From: Takifugu bimaculatus
Lineage: Eukaryota > Chordata > Actinopteri > Tetraodontiformes > Tetraodontidae
NCBI GenBank assembly: GCA_004026145.2
Contig: CP034985.2
Location: 11,297,424-11,361,423 of the forward strand
Reading direction: 5' to 3'
Length of the DNA stretch: 64,000 nucleotides
Below the pieces are notes generated by a model that did no database searches, was not told where the DNA came from, and saw nothing but the letters and a program-made list of their open reading frames with translations. Positions 23,398 to 35,783 of the stretch are shown piece by piece (the stretch's first letter is position 1; every line of letters begins with the position of its first letter). A program made the translations under genes and the position numbers.

Positions 23398-24680
23398 GTA
23401 AGTGGGCAGACAGCCTCACCTACCAGCAGTCCCTGGATGGCATCCATCACGGAGCGGGAGCCTGACATGAATCACAACACTGAAGGAGTGGAGAGGAAAA
23501 AAAAGAAACCAGGGACTTGTCAGTGTCGGTTTATATCACCTACTGTTAGCTCACCATGACTCTGACGATACACTCATGGAGTGGGTCACATGTGGGCTCT
23601 GACATTTACATGTCCCACCAAATAGATGCAAGATTTTTTTTCCTTCCCATTGAAAAAAGAAATTATCATTGACCAATCTCTGAGAAAAATAGCGGTGACA
23701 CAGATTAAGCTGCCAATGCTGTTTCATTCCTGAATAAGTAAAACACCAGGCTGAAAAAAATGTATTAAACTGGAGTCCATGGATCAAGAGAAAAACTTGG
23801 AAGTGATTCTGTGGAAGATAATCAACTCCTGTGATAAGTGACAAGAGGCTCCAAGTGGTCACTGTTCCCGGGGATTAAAACACAGCGTCTGCAAGAGTTC
23901 TGTGCTACTGAACCTAAAGGCCATTTTGCCAGCCTGCACATGAGGTCTGGAGATCATTGCATCAGAAAGTGATGGGTCAGGTGCCAAGTAGACCCAAGAG
24001 AAGCCAGGCCGCCGTTTTTGCCAACTCAACACTTTCTTACCAGGAACCTATAGGCAAGAGTCCCTGCAGAGATATTTTGGCTTGTCCTGCCATGTCCTGA
24101 CCACTGACCAGTCATCTATCATCGATTGTGCCTTGTTAAGAGATTGAATTGAATTGCATTTTAATTTTTTTGGATTAAATGAAGCTTGAGTGGTAAAGTG
24201 ATTGAAATTGTGTCTTTTTTTTTAAAATTAAGTAAAGAAATTTTCATTTCAAGGACAATTACTCCAGCCCACGAAGGATATTTTGAATCGCCTTTCATGC
24301 ACCTTTCTTACACCTACAGAGTTATTAGAGTGCTGGGGAGGGGGTGCGTGTTGCTTTCCAACCCCAATATTTCAAGATCTTATCCTCTCTTTGCAAATCC
24401 TTATTTATAAGCCAGTTTTTGTTGTACCTTGGAGTTCAAAGTCCATGAATAAATGATGATGCCTTCCTCTGTGATAAGCTGGGAGGCACTGCATCTGTCT
24501 ACGCACACAAATAGTCTCTGTGCAGCTCTGAGCGCACTGATTACCATTCCGAGCACAACACCCCTGGACAGAAATGGAGCCGGGTCGGTGGTTGACGGTA
24601 TAGTCCGGGGGCAGCCCGAGAAGAGGTGGTGATGTGATGGGAGGGCTGGTGTCATGCGACGGCAGCAACCTTTCAGTCAA
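23398..24680. other. Noncoding interval after the last recognised SAMD15 exon
   Basis: No exon continuing SAMD15 was found here. A TTGAATTGAATT-type short repeat near 24145-24160 resembles the tail of a LINE-derived element. Nothing else is recognised. Confidence 0.4.
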
Positions 24681-24689
24681 TCTGGATTA

Positions 24690-25186
24690 ACTCGAACTGA
24701 GCCCTGCGTCGCCGGTGAAAGCGATACCAACATCTGGCCGAACTGAGCGCAGCACCAGTCGCTCATACGTGCGCTGTAGATTTGAAAGCAGCCCGTCGCC
24801 ACAAAAGGCGTTTTCTCTGGCGAAGGTGCATCCAGGCGGATGCGCAGTAGAAGCGATCCCGCACAGCTGCAGCCTGGAAGCCACACCGGGACCCTGCAGG
24901 TTTTTCCAGGGTTTTGAGGAACGCCGATTTACGTTTATTCCGGTGCGACGGGATCGTACGGGACTCGTCCTTTATCCGCTGGTCATGGATTTCTTGAAGG
25001 GCATCGCCGGTTTCACAGGCCGTCACATGTTATAGGAGACAGTGCGCGGCTTTCGGGACACCTGAATTATCTCCAGTCGGTCCCATTTTTAGGTTCTCGG
25101 AATGTTCTCAGTGCTCTCATTCCCCGTGGGACGAAGTCAGCGCAGACCCGACCTCTTTTGATTTGGCTTCATGTTTCATCTGCAAG
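24690..25186 (+). promoter_or_regulatory. LRFN5: CpG-rich block, probable LRFN5 promoter and leader exon
   Basis: This block is much richer in CpG than its surroundings and ends in a consensus donor, TGCAAG/GTAAAT at 25186/25187. LRFN5 coding begins with a strong acceptor at 30123, so an upstream noncoding exon must exist. This is the best candidate in the window, giving a leader intron of about 4.9 kb. No transcript evidence is available. Confidence 0.4.
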
Positions 25187-26069
25187 GTAAATCCAATATT
25201 TTATTTATTTAGTGAATTGCGGTGTGTGAACTCTTCTGGGGGAACTGTCTTTCATGAGGCGCAATCCGAACTTGAAGTGCTTCAGATTTTCTCCCATTGC
25301 GACGGGGGCAATGGCACAAACCCACCAACCCAAAGACCTGCACCAAGGTCAAAAAACACACCTCATTTGCCAAGAAGCGCTGTCAGATTTTTTATTTTTA
25401 GTATATCCTTGGCTGCGTTCTTCGCCGCTGTTTGCTCCCCCCTCCAAAAAAAAAAGAAAAAAAGCTGCAACTGGGGATCAAGCCAATGTGGTCAGCTGTT
25501 GGATGAATGCAAAAGGATGCATTGGGAATCTATTGTGCATTTTATCAGCAAAGATGGGTGGTGTGATAGACTGCCCCGCTGTTAAAGTATATCTGCTGCG
25601 CAAATGACAGCATCCACAAAGGCTGGATGAAGTCTAAATTAACCTTCAGTCACAAAATTGATATCTGGGTGTGTGGGCAAAGGATTCTGTTGCCAGGTGA
25701 CTGATGAAAACAGGTAAAAATGTGGCTCCAGTAATTTTGATGAAAGATTGGATGTCCTGCTCCTGCTCTATATTGAGTGTTAGTTATCACATATCTTATT
25801 ATTCATGAGTGCCTGAGGCATCGGTGTAATGGCTACACCAGTGAAATTAGGCCCACGCCTCAATTCTGTTTGCTCTTGCTGCCATGTTAATGCACCCAGT
25901 GATGTATGTAGTGCATATGTTGCTACCTTTCACTGGTGGTTGAGGAATGGTGTATGGTTCCCGCACAGGCTGCAGACCTGCTTCACATCCACTGACCCAA
26001 ATTTCTACCAATTTTTTGCTCAAGAAGTGCATTCATTAAGCCTTGAATTCTCTCTCTTTCTCTGGCTCT

Positions 26070-26097
26070 CACACACACAGACGTACACGCACGCACG

Positions 26098-26149
<52 letters not shown>

Positions 26150-26160
26150 TACACACACCA
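26070..26160. repeat. (CA)n microsatellite
   Basis: About 90 bp of CA dinucleotides with ACGC interruptions at the 5' side. It creates long spurious His/Thr and Cys/Val frames on both strands. Confidence 0.98.
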
Positions 26161-26846
26161 GGTCAGAATTTTGTGGATATGGGTCTTGTGAGAGTTGCTT
26201 TTCGATTCCACAACGTAGACATTCTGAATTATTTAGCTATTTTGTTTCTGTGTGAGGTGGGAAAGCCCCTGAGGGTTTGTGGACGATGGTAAAATTAATC
26301 GATGGATGCTGCAATCATAGATTTCAGTTTAAATCTCCCATATTTAGGGGACTAGCACAAATATTCTCCCAATTATTTTGCTCCCTGCACCCATAAGGGT
26401 GCTTGGGAATTGGTGTGTTTGAAAGTCTACAGGCCCGTGGGTCTATATGGTCTTAATATTCACTCGAGGAGCGTTTATTGATATTCAGGTGGTGTTCATG
26501 AACCCTGCATGTGTTACTGACTCTGGAGGAAAATCCCTGGTCATAAGCTCCTCACATCAGGGCACATCACAACGCTGCAAAAAATGGAGAAACCAAAGTC
26601 AGTGATCAGCATTTAAATGTGGCCCCTCCGCGTTAATCACAGACAGCATCCATCCAAAATATGAAGTGATGGTCTCTGTGTTTGTTTGCTTGATGGATTG
26701 GGACTCCGCTCGGATCACAGCTGATTTTATCTGTAATGTATCACCGAAGAAGGAAAACATTTGGGACGACAAGGGTGAGTTGTAAATGCTGATGAACAGC
26801 ACTTCTATTGATGCAGCGGGGGTCTGCTTAGTATGCTCTCCCTCCG

Positions 26847-26880
26847 GCACGCACACATGCACGCACACACGCACACACAA
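26847..26880. repeat. Imperfect CA/CG-rich dinucleotide repeat
   Basis: Alternating ACGC and ACAC units about 34 bp long. Confidence 0.8.
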
Positions 26881-27201
26881 GCCCGTCTGTGTGGAAAAAT
26901 AAACTGCGTTACCTCTTAGTTCTACATCAAGTAATTTAGGGGTGTTTTATGTGCAAAATGGGAAAAACTGCAATTACTGAGTCGGTGCAAACCTTCGATC
27001 CAGCGTAAAATTAGCTGATGGCGCAACCTCTGCAATTTCCATCCCCGCAGCATCAAAAAAGCACAATGACTCTGTTCTGTCCAACCAACCAGAACCTCAG
27101 TGGTTGACGCCGCTCATTAGACGATTCTTTGTTCTAAATATTACTAGTTCAGCCGAAAATGAGGCGGTCATTAGATCTCACCAGAATCTGACATTTTCTG
27201 T

Positions 27202-27215
27202 GTTGCCATGGCATC
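27202..27215. promoter_or_regulatory. RFX X-box-like motif
   Basis: GTTGCCATGGCATC differs from the perfect palindrome GTTGCCATGGCAAC at one base. It contains an ATG at 27208 and lies 51 bp before the unrecognised coding-like block at 27266. Confidence 0.5.
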
Positions 27216-27265
27216 AAGGCTGTCACCCAAGAGCTATCACAGTCAAACTTTGGCAGACTCTACAG

Positions 27266-27653
27266 GAAGCGGCTGCCCCAGCAGCACATACCGACATCCA
27301 CAAACACAGATGTGTCAGTTAGACGGTCAGCAACGGCATCGCTGTTTGATCAGGATGTTTGGACTCGTGGCGAGCAGAAACAGGATTTCCAGCAGTTCAG
27401 TCAGAATATGATGAACTTCACCGATTACCAAGCGGAGGACACGTTTCAGTGCTCCGCCGACGCCATGTTCCAGCATCAGTTTGCTACCATGACTCAACAG
27501 GGCTTTCATTTGGCAGACGCACATGCCCAGGCTGCTTTTTTCCAGGTGAGAACCCGCCGAGACGCTGCCTTGAGCCACTGTTTGGACCTGCGTGTAGGCA
27601 TGCTAAGCAGCCCTCATCTCATTAGCTTCTTCTCGCAGGGCTGTGTTCCCTGA
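27266..27653 (+). CDS. Unrecognised coding-like block, two putative exons
   Basis: I do not recognise this protein. A frame opens after CTCTACAG at 27265 and runs to a donor TTCCAG/GTGAGA at 27545. A 93-bp intron follows, with a pyrimidine-rich acceptor CTTCTTCTCGCAG, then GCVP and a stop at 27651-27653. The frame is also open through the intron. The translation is rich in Gln, Phe, Met and Asp (QQFSQNMMNFTDYQAEDTF, then TQQGFHLADAHAQAAFF), and third codon positions are mostly C or G, unlike the flanking AT-rich DNA. No ATG lies in this frame upstream. An ATG at 27208 sits in a different frame and overlaps an X-box-like motif. Entry in phase 2 would fit the dangling SAMD15 exon at 23397. Alternatives are a small separate gene with a frame error, or chance. 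Confidence 0.4.
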
Positions 27654-28194
27654 TTCCCTGCCCAGACATGGATTGCAGAGGCTTTTTCACATGAGCTCCG
27701 ACATAAGTTCGACCATCTGAAAACATATCCCCCATGACCTCATCGTCCGACTGGCGTGTGTTTTGCTGCATAAGGACTTTCTTGGCGAATGCTGCCCCAG
27801 GGAGACTATAGATATCCTCTCCTACTGTGCACTGATGCTGCACAGTAGCAGCAGCACTGGAGGGGTATTATTGTGTTGTGAACTACATCTATTAGGCACA
27901 AATCCACCCACTGTTGTTTATGTGTGGGTGGGTTCTGTCAGTCCGCTCTGTTCTCTGAGGGGGAAAAGACCTGCTCAGAGGTTGTAAATGAACATTTGAT
28001 TGACTAGGAAGGAGATTATGGTTAATGCATTAGCAGATTATCTGTTTTCATGTTTATTTGAGGGCCTCCCAAATCGCCCCGCTATAATGTTATAATGAAC
28101 AACGCAAGCTGCAGGATAATGATTTTTCTGGATGTGTGACATTTAAAGATGAAATGTGAGATTGATGAATGCATTGATTGATTATCTAATTATT

Positions 28195-28290
28195 TGTCCG
28201 TGTACCTGATGAGTGCCACCCGTTATGCAAATCTCAGCGGAGCAACCATAATTAAATGCAAATTAGGGAGACAGTGGCAGATATTTCCTG
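28195..28290. promoter_or_regulatory. AT-rich candidate enhancer with paired octamers
   Basis: Two exact POU octamers ATGCAAAT at 28225-28232 and 28256-28263 lie 31 bp apart on the same strand. They are embedded in homeodomain-type TAATTA/ATTAAA sequence (28140-28270) upstream of the neural gene LRFN5. The look is that of a conserved noncoding element; conservation cannot be checked here. Confidence 0.35.
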
Positions 28291-28590
28291 CCCCTTCTCA
28301 CCATCCTTTTATCCTGACGGAATGAGTTCCTCAGGGATTACCATTGCAACCGCTCTTTTCGTGTTTGGCTGAGTTTTCAGCAGCAAAAGGAAAAAAAAAA
28401 AAGAGGCCTGTCTCCACAGAGTGAATCAATATCACGTTTTCAGCGCCAGGCCGGTCTGGAAGTAGCAGGTCCACTCTGCCTGAATGCACTTCCAGATCCG
28501 CGTCATTTAGCATCAGAGCAGGAGGTGGTTGGCGCAGCAACACATCCACATTTCTGTTCTTCTCCTCTGCGATTTGATTTACAGGCGGGC

Positions 28591-30123
28591 GCACGTACGT
28601 GAATATTTACATTTAAAAACCACGAAAATGGAATTTAATGAAAGAAAGGGCTCCACGTATGACCCCATTAACAAAATCTTGCTTTTGTGTCTCAACTAGT
28701 GCCTTCTAGAAATGGGTCAAGAATGATTCATCGCTGCTCCATCAGCAGTATGAGGACACCCCTCACGGTGCTGCTTTTAGCATCATCCTCATGCCCCCTC
28801 TGCCAATGTGCGGTGACCCCTTTCCTGCTCCCTTATGAGGGCCTGTAAAGGGTATTATTTCACTTTGGCTGTCAAAACACAACCACTGTCAGCATATACT
28901 ACGCGACCACCACTTCCTCTTACCTTAAAACGGTCCCCCACACGGCAACCAGGTCATCCCATCTGCTGTTTGCTATGCACTGTGATATTTACGTTACTCT
29001 CCAACCCATCATACATATTAGAGTGTGAGCTGTGTCGTAACTGCAGCGCAGCAGCATTTCAGGATGCTTCGTTGTCAGGACAGACTTGTACACACACACA
29101 CACACACACACGCACACACACCTTTCTTTAGGCAGCATTGACATTAAATGTATTTCTGAAGCTATCAACATTAATCACCCATTCTCTTCTGTATTTAAAG
29201 GGTAGCCTTCGGATTTTTACTCTATATGTGGGAAGTGTTTGATTGGATTGCTCTTCTTTTGTACGCCGTAATTAGACGCCAAGAGGGTTGAATATTGTAC
29301 ATCCAACCGTAGTGACATTACATTTCAAGCCTAAATTTAATCACGGTGCAATGGCACTCTTGCTCTTGTACAGTGTGAGGTGCCCTGGCAGATCTGTGAT
29401 CCGATCTGCACTACCTTAGTTTTATGACATGTTACATCCCTGACAAGGTTTCCGGACTCATCAAATGGAGCTCTCCTTATCCCCCATCTCAGTTGTGTCA
29501 TAAGTAAGAGAAGCGGCAGAGAGAAAGAGAGAGAGAGAGAGGAGAGAAAATCAATAGCAAGTCATAGCGCATCCTTGCCGAGGTACTGGGCCCAGTCATC
29601 CCTTCCTACTGGTGATATGATCCTGTGGGTATACTGAGAGACTAATTCTGATGTAGCACAGGTTTGCCAGTCTACTTATCTCTGCACCAATAGAAAAGGC
29701 CTGGGATTATCCTATCATGAAGCTAATTTTGGAGGCTAAGAAGAAGAGGTCCCGCAGCAGTCAGACGACGCTGGAGATTGATGTAAAGACTTTGAGTGAC
29801 TAATTAGTTTCATGTCTTAATCGTGCAGCATTTGTTTGTTCAGACATTGATTTGCTAAGCTTCTGAATCAGGAGACTCTAAGGTTAAATCCACCAGAGGA
29901 GCATCTATGCCGCACAGCAGAATCCCCCAGATCTGATTGGCTGTGAGGATGAATATTCAGTTACCAATATAATTTGTCAATGTCATTACTGGAGCTTTGT
30001 GATTCCACTGCTGCAAATCACTGATTTCCTGCAGGATTGGGAGGTTTATGTTAGAGTTAATGCCAGCTTCATCAATTAACACGATGTCTCCACCCCTCTT
30101 TTTTCTCCTTGCGTTTGCTTTAG
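28591..30123. other. Noncoding sequence upstream of LRFN5 coding exon
   Basis: Contains a (CA)n microsatellite at 29091-29122 and a (GA)n tract near 29520-29542. There is no exon I can support. It probably lies within the LRFN5 leader intron. Confidence 0.5.
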
Positions 30124-30149
30124 GTACATCATTCTGGCTGAAAGGCCAA

Positions 30150-33100
30150 ATGGAGTCTCTCCTGGTTTACCTGATAGTCCTCTGTATGGTCGTGAAGGCC
30201 CACAAAGTTCAGATCTGCCCAAAACGCTGCATCTGTCAGGTGCTGAACCCCAACTTGGCGACCCTGTGCGACAAAAAGGGGCTGCTATTTGTGCCGCCGA
30301 ATATCGACAGGCACACGGTGGAGATGCGACTCGGGGATAACTTCGTAACCAATATCAAACGCAAAGATTTTGCCAACATGACCAAGCTGGTTGATCTGAC
30401 CCTCTCTCGGAACAGCATCGGCTCCATCACGCCTCATGCATTCAAAGACCTGGAGAACCTGCGAGCCCTCCACCTCGATAGCAACCGCCTAACACGCATC
30501 ACCAACGACACCTTCAGCGGCATGTCCAAGCTGCACCACCTCATCCTCAACAACAACCAACTCACTCATATCCAGATTGGGGCGTTCAATGACCTGACAG
30601 CTCTGGAAGAACTGGATTTATCGTACAACAATCTTGAGAGTGCGCCATGGGTGGCCATTCAGAGGATGTCTAATCTCCACACTCTCAATTTGGACCACAA
30701 CATGCTCAGCTACATTCCAGAGGGAACCTTCTCGGGGCTTCAGAAGCTCAAAAGGCTGGATGTGACTTCCAACAAGCTGCAGAAGCTACCTCCCGACCCT
30801 GTTTTCCAAAGAGCCGGAGTCTTGGCCACTTCTGGGGCGATGGGACCTTTATCTTTTGCGCTGAGCTTCGGAGGGAACCCGCTGAGGTGTAACTGTGAGC
30901 TGCTCTGGCTGCGGCGGTTGAGGAGGGAGGATGACCTGGAGACCTGTGCCTCGCCACAAACCCTCGCTGGCCGATATTTCTGGACCGTTTCAGAAGAAGA
31001 GTTCCTGTGTGAACCTCCTCTCATCACAAGACACTCTCAGGTATAACTACTGAATGGATGCATGTACAAAATAGCGCTGCCTGCTATTAGTCTTTGTATT
31101 CTGTCTCTGTTCATCCAAACGTGGTCTTTTTCCTTGACTGTCACACTAAATATTAGGCTTGAGAGCCAGAGGAGACTTACAAATCTTGTGGGACTTTCCT
31201 GTACAGCTCAGCTAACGTAATATTGTAAAATATATATGACTTACTTAAAATATAATGGAACTGTGGCCCGTGGTGGATTTTTAGAGGCATTCTTTCCCAG
31301 GGTTTTCAGATTTAATAAAGTCATTTGCAGGTTTGCGACAGATCTCCAGCGAAGCTCTTATTAAACAACAAAAGCTTGGAGTTATTTAGTGCGGGATTCA
31401 TGCCTCCAAACAAGAGGCTCACATCAAATTCTTGCCAAACAACTACAGCTCTGTCACCTCATTACATTCAATATAACTTCTTCACATAATTGGAGAGACA
31501 ACAATGTTTTATTTGGACTCTATACACGGTGGTGTTTAGTCACATTGATCATCCTGCCTACAAATACTTCCACCAAAATACAAAACTGATGATAAATTGT
31601 TTGTACTGTAATTTATATGGGTATATATGCACAGACACATGATCTATGTGCATTAATTATGTCTTCTGCTTTTTAATCTAATCAGGGTGTCTCTCTGTTG
31701 CTAAAACCCACATAATGCCTCTCCTCCTATCTGCTGCAGGAACTGCGAGCTTTGGAGGGTCAGAGCGTGACTCTGCGCTGTAAGGCCAGGGGCGATCCCG
31801 ATCCCAACATCCACTGGATCGCCCCTGACGGTCGCCTTATGTCCAACTCCTCCAGGGCCGTGGTTCACACAGACGGCACGCTGGACATTCTTATCAGCAC
31901 TGTGAAGGACTCAGGTCTGCTAACACTCCCGCTGGTTGTGCTTGTTGACTGAAAGGAGTTGATTGTTTGCTGGTTTGTGCATAAGGTCACAGCATTTATT
32001 TACATTAGGACAGAAAGTTAAGCATGGTAAAGATTATTTAAATAACCGGTTAAACCTGTGGCCTATTTAGAAGAGGATTTCTATCATTGTAGGTAGTGTA
32101 ATTAATTAATTAGTTTTAATTTATTAATGTTTAGTTCTACTTGAACATTAATGTGATGCTTTAAGAATAGGGTAAAATGTCATGATTGACAGTTGAGCAC
32201 TATTGTGATTGAATGGGCTGCTGCTCATTAACGTTCCTCAGCTTCCTGAAGATCTGATTTCCGTTACTTTGCTTAACTGCTTTATAGCAGGAACTGGCCA
32301 CACACCATTTATTGTGCTTTACTGTCAGAACACACTATACGACAGTGGGGGTTTTGTTAGTGAAAATGAGGTTTTTACATGGATTAAACAAAATTTATAG
32401 TGATATAACTGACAGAAAAAGGTCATCGCCAGGGTGGATTATTCTACTCTCAAGGCTTTTGCGGTGGTAATGGGGAGCCCGATGACCACCTAAATCACCT
32501 AAATTTCCTCTCTTATACTCATTTGTGTTTGCAAAATGAAAAGGATGCCTGAACCTATCTTTGCCATGGGCAGCAGGGGTGTCTTACACTTCCTGACCCC
32601 TGCACTCACTGCACACAGTTGGATGCAGAAGCTCAACTGTGCACAAATCCCTTCATTAATCAGTGGGTGTGTGAGCCTGTGTGTGTGTGTTTGTGTGTGT
32701 TTGTCCAAATATGCAAAATCTTCTATGGCTTTTATGAAAGAAAATGTGAAATCTGAACTAAATTTAGAAGCAGAAGACGATATATGCATGGATATATGGA
32801 AAAACAACAGGAGGACAGGCTTAAATGCTCAAAGAAAAGAGGAAGAGAACTATTACTCAAGCCCACACACAGAAACTCATAATCATAACAAGAAAAAAAG
32901 CACCCTTATCTCAGTAGCACAGCATTTTTCTCCATATTATCATTCTCGCTACATCAGAGCAAACATCCGGGAGGGTGACAGTCTGATTATTTCCTGCTCC
33001 AGGTGTCTTCACCTGCGTGGCCTCCAACCCGGCAGGCGAGGCTCAACAGACGGTGGATCTGACCATCGCCAAGCTCCCTCATATCACCAACAACACAGTT

Positions 33101-35783
33101 GAAGAGAGGGAGCCTGACCCTGGATCGTCAGATATCGCCACCGTGACCAAGACGGGGGCAGAGGCGGGCGGTCTGCCTCTGGGAAACGCAAAGACGGGCC
33201 AGGATAAGAAAGTAGTGATTGCCGAGGCCACATCTACCTCGGCCCTGGTCAGGTTTAATTTCCAGAGGAGTATTCCAGGAATTCGCATGTTCCAGATCCA
33301 GTATAACGGCTCTTATGATGATTCTCTGGTTTACAGGTAAAAAAATTGCAGCACGATATAAAGTTTTAATTTCCAAATTAAAAGAACAAATAACATTTGA
33401 CCAAGGTCAAGGCCAGATAAGGCAGTTTAAATAGAGACTCTCCTTTTTATAATATATGTTTTTACTTTAACACGACGATCCTGATTTCTTTAAAAAACAA
33501 ATTCTGGTTAAATAAATTAATCAGAATTATGACTCTTATCCAACCACTCGACCCTTTGCTTTATGATGTAAAGAAACAGCTTATTTGTATGTATCCACAC
33601 GTGCAGGCTTGTGTTTTGATCTCAATAAGGCAGATGGGGGGGCGGGATGTTCACTGGACTCTTTGAGGGACTGGGTCACTGCTGTGGGTGGGACAGGTAA
33701 TGCCTAATCAACAGAATCCAAACAGAACATCAGCAGTGCAGACAGGGGATGAAAGAGTTGTCAGCCTGTCAGATGATCTGAGACCCCACCGTGCACGGCG
33801 TTCTCTGTCTCACCTCTAATCAAATTTCAAATCAAATCAAACCAAAATCACCAACATTGTTTCACCCAGAGGGCTTTACAATCCGCACAGGTGTGACACC
33901 CTCTGTCCCTGGACCCCTGAACCAAGTCAGGGAAGTTCAAAAACCCTTTAGAGGGAAGCCTAAAGGAGAGCCACAGATGAAGGATTCCTCCCCCCGGGAC
34001 AGACACGCCATAGATGCCACATATACAGAGAACATCGACATTAACATCAGAAATATATCTGTGTTCATGGTAACTGGAGATATAGGAGTTAGTGTATCAT
34101 CTGTCCGTGGATGAAGGTATTGCTGTTATTATAAAGAAGTTCATGGCTCCATTATATAAATTTAAATGGTGTCATCAGCGTCACAATGGAAGTTTATTGA
34201 ATACTTTCTGTTTATGCTACTGAGGGGGAGCATGTATTAACTCTACCACTCTCTGTAGCCACCAGAATGTCAGACGACTGTTGTGCAGTTTGTCTCTTCT
34301 CCTCCACGAGTCAACAGCGCGTATGTCAACGAGCAGTAGCTACTGAAAATCCACTATAATCCAGATGTTGTGACTCAAGGCAGAATAATATCGGTAATGA
34401 TGATGGAAAGAATAACTCAAATGCCACCGATTATGCCCAGGCAGATCTTAAGTAGCCTCCTGAGAAATAAATGATTGTCAAGTCATTTTATTCCCCTAAA
34501 ACAATAAGCTGGATAATCTGATTTGGTTTCATTTTCCTCTCCCTAATCTAAACCTCCAGCCGATCTTTTCTCCGTTACAGAATGATACCCCCGAGCAGCA
34601 AGAGCATTTTGGTAAACAATTTGGCAGCCGGCACGAACTACGACCTGTGTGTGCTGGCCATCTACGATGACCAGGTGACCTCGCTGACCGCCACCAGGGT
34701 GATTGGCTGCATCCACTTCACCACGGAGCCGCAGTACCTGAGGTGCCATTTTATGCAGTCCCAGTTTCTTGGCGGCACCATCGTGGTCGTCATTGGCGGG
34801 ATCATCGTGGCGTCGGTGCTCGCTTTTATCATTTTCCTCATTGTGCGCTACCGGGTGTGTAGCCAAGGAGACGCTGATAAGGTCAGTTCAGCATTTGTCT
34901 GTTCTTTTGTCTGCTCATTCATTTTGTGCTTTCTGAAAAGAACCTAAAATACAAAGTAATCACACAACTAGATTCTCTGTTACAGTCAACTCATTGTGAA
35001 ATTGGAGCCTTAAGCCTGAGGAGTTTTCTGTAAAAAGACAACGTGTGATCAAAACATTGTGTTTTGTTCCATTTCTTCCCTTCTCAGGCCCTAGAAATGG
35101 GGGATATTCGGTCACTGAGCAGTGACGGCCAGCTACAAGGCTGCGGGGTTCCTAAATCTCTCTCCAAGCAAGTCCTTCGTCCAGAAAAGAACGACAAGGA
35201 CGCCCTCAAAGTTGCCCTCCCACCTCCGGAACCAAGCAAGCAGAGGCCGGCGGTTGTTGCAGCCAACAACAAACCGTCTGTGCCAGATTGCATGGTGTCT
35301 ACCTCCGCCGCCAGCCACAGCTGGCACCCGGCCTCCCCCGGTGCTCCAAGGCCTAAACGCTCCACTGCTCCATCCAATCCCGCAGAGGCTCATCGATCAG
35401 ACGCCCAGGCGGATGTAAACCTTGATAACACGAACCGGAATAACTCTGCAGAGGTTAAAAAGGCCGCCGCGCTGGCCGGGCCCATCCCCGGTCGAGCCGC
35501 CCAATGGACTACAGCTCCGAGGGGTCTGCAGCACCACCAAGCCCCCCAGTATTACATGACTGTGCCTGCAGGAGGTGCGAGGGTGAACCGCAGGCACTCC
35601 ATTAACGCAGACTCATACAGGGAGCGCTGCTACGTGGCCTATCCAAAAACCGGGGCCAGCCTGCGCTCTAAAAGGAGTCTGTCGATGAGCGGAGATTTGC
35701 CGCAGCTCGAGACCGCATCAAATATTCACCGGGCCAGGGACAAGCTTTCCAGGTCTGAGTGGCTTTTGGAGAGCACTTTATGA
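30150..35783 (+). CDS. LRFN5: Leucine-rich repeat and fibronectin type III protein 5 (SALM5)
   Basis: Single-pass synaptic adhesion protein; mammalian SALM5 binds presynaptic LAR-type phosphatases and promotes synapse formation. Exons: 30150-31040, 31740-31914, 33003-33336, 34581-34881, 35088-35783; 798 aa (human 719). Start chosen at MESLLVYLIVL because a strong acceptor (TTGCTTTAG) at 30123 excludes upstream codons. Order: signal peptide; LRRNT (CPKRCICQ); about seven LRRs; LRRCT (NPLRCNCELLWLRRL); Ig C2 domain (about 300-375, LRCKARGD and FTCVASN); FN3 domain (about 420-515); membrane segment near 530-555; long cytoplasmic tail. Diagnostic LRFN5 strings are EPDPGSSDI and GIRMFQIQYNG. The tail keeps the LRFN5 piece NTNRNNS, then adds KRSLSMSGDLP and ends SEWLLESTL, resembling the PDZ-ligand tail of LRFN2. 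No frameshift is seen. Confidence 0.95.
32667..32703. repeat. (TG)n microsatellite in LRFN5 intron
   Basis: GTGTGT-rich tract with TTG interruptions. Confidence 0.9.
33805..34110. mobile_element. Dispersed teleost repeat remnant in LRFN5 intron
   Basis: Starts with CAAAT-type short repeats near 33820. It then reads through GGGCTTTACAATCCGCACAG, CACCCTCTGTCC, and AACCCTTTAGAGGGAAGCC to CCCGGGACAGAC and ATAGATG. I recognise this order of blocks from a repeat common in spiny-rayed fish genomes, probably derived from a non-LTR element. Family name and strand are uncertain. The frame across it (33791-34114) is not a real gene. Confidence 0.5.

Noticed and set aside
26043..26211. Long frames over the CA repeat on both strands
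   Set aside because: They are dinucleotide translations (His/Thr, Cys/Val) without splice context.
32536..33102. 188-residue frame before the LRFN5 third exon
   Set aside because: It reads through the intron and TG repeat; the LRFN5 exon starts at 33003 in another frame.
33791..34114. 107-residue frame in an LRFN5 intron
   Set aside because: Translation of a dispersed repeat remnant; no domain and no matching splice phase.
30150..35783. Identification as LRFN2 because of the PDZ-ligand tail
   Set aside because: The LRR, Ig, FN3 and proximal tail sequences match LRFN5, including EPDPGSSDI and NTNRNNS.
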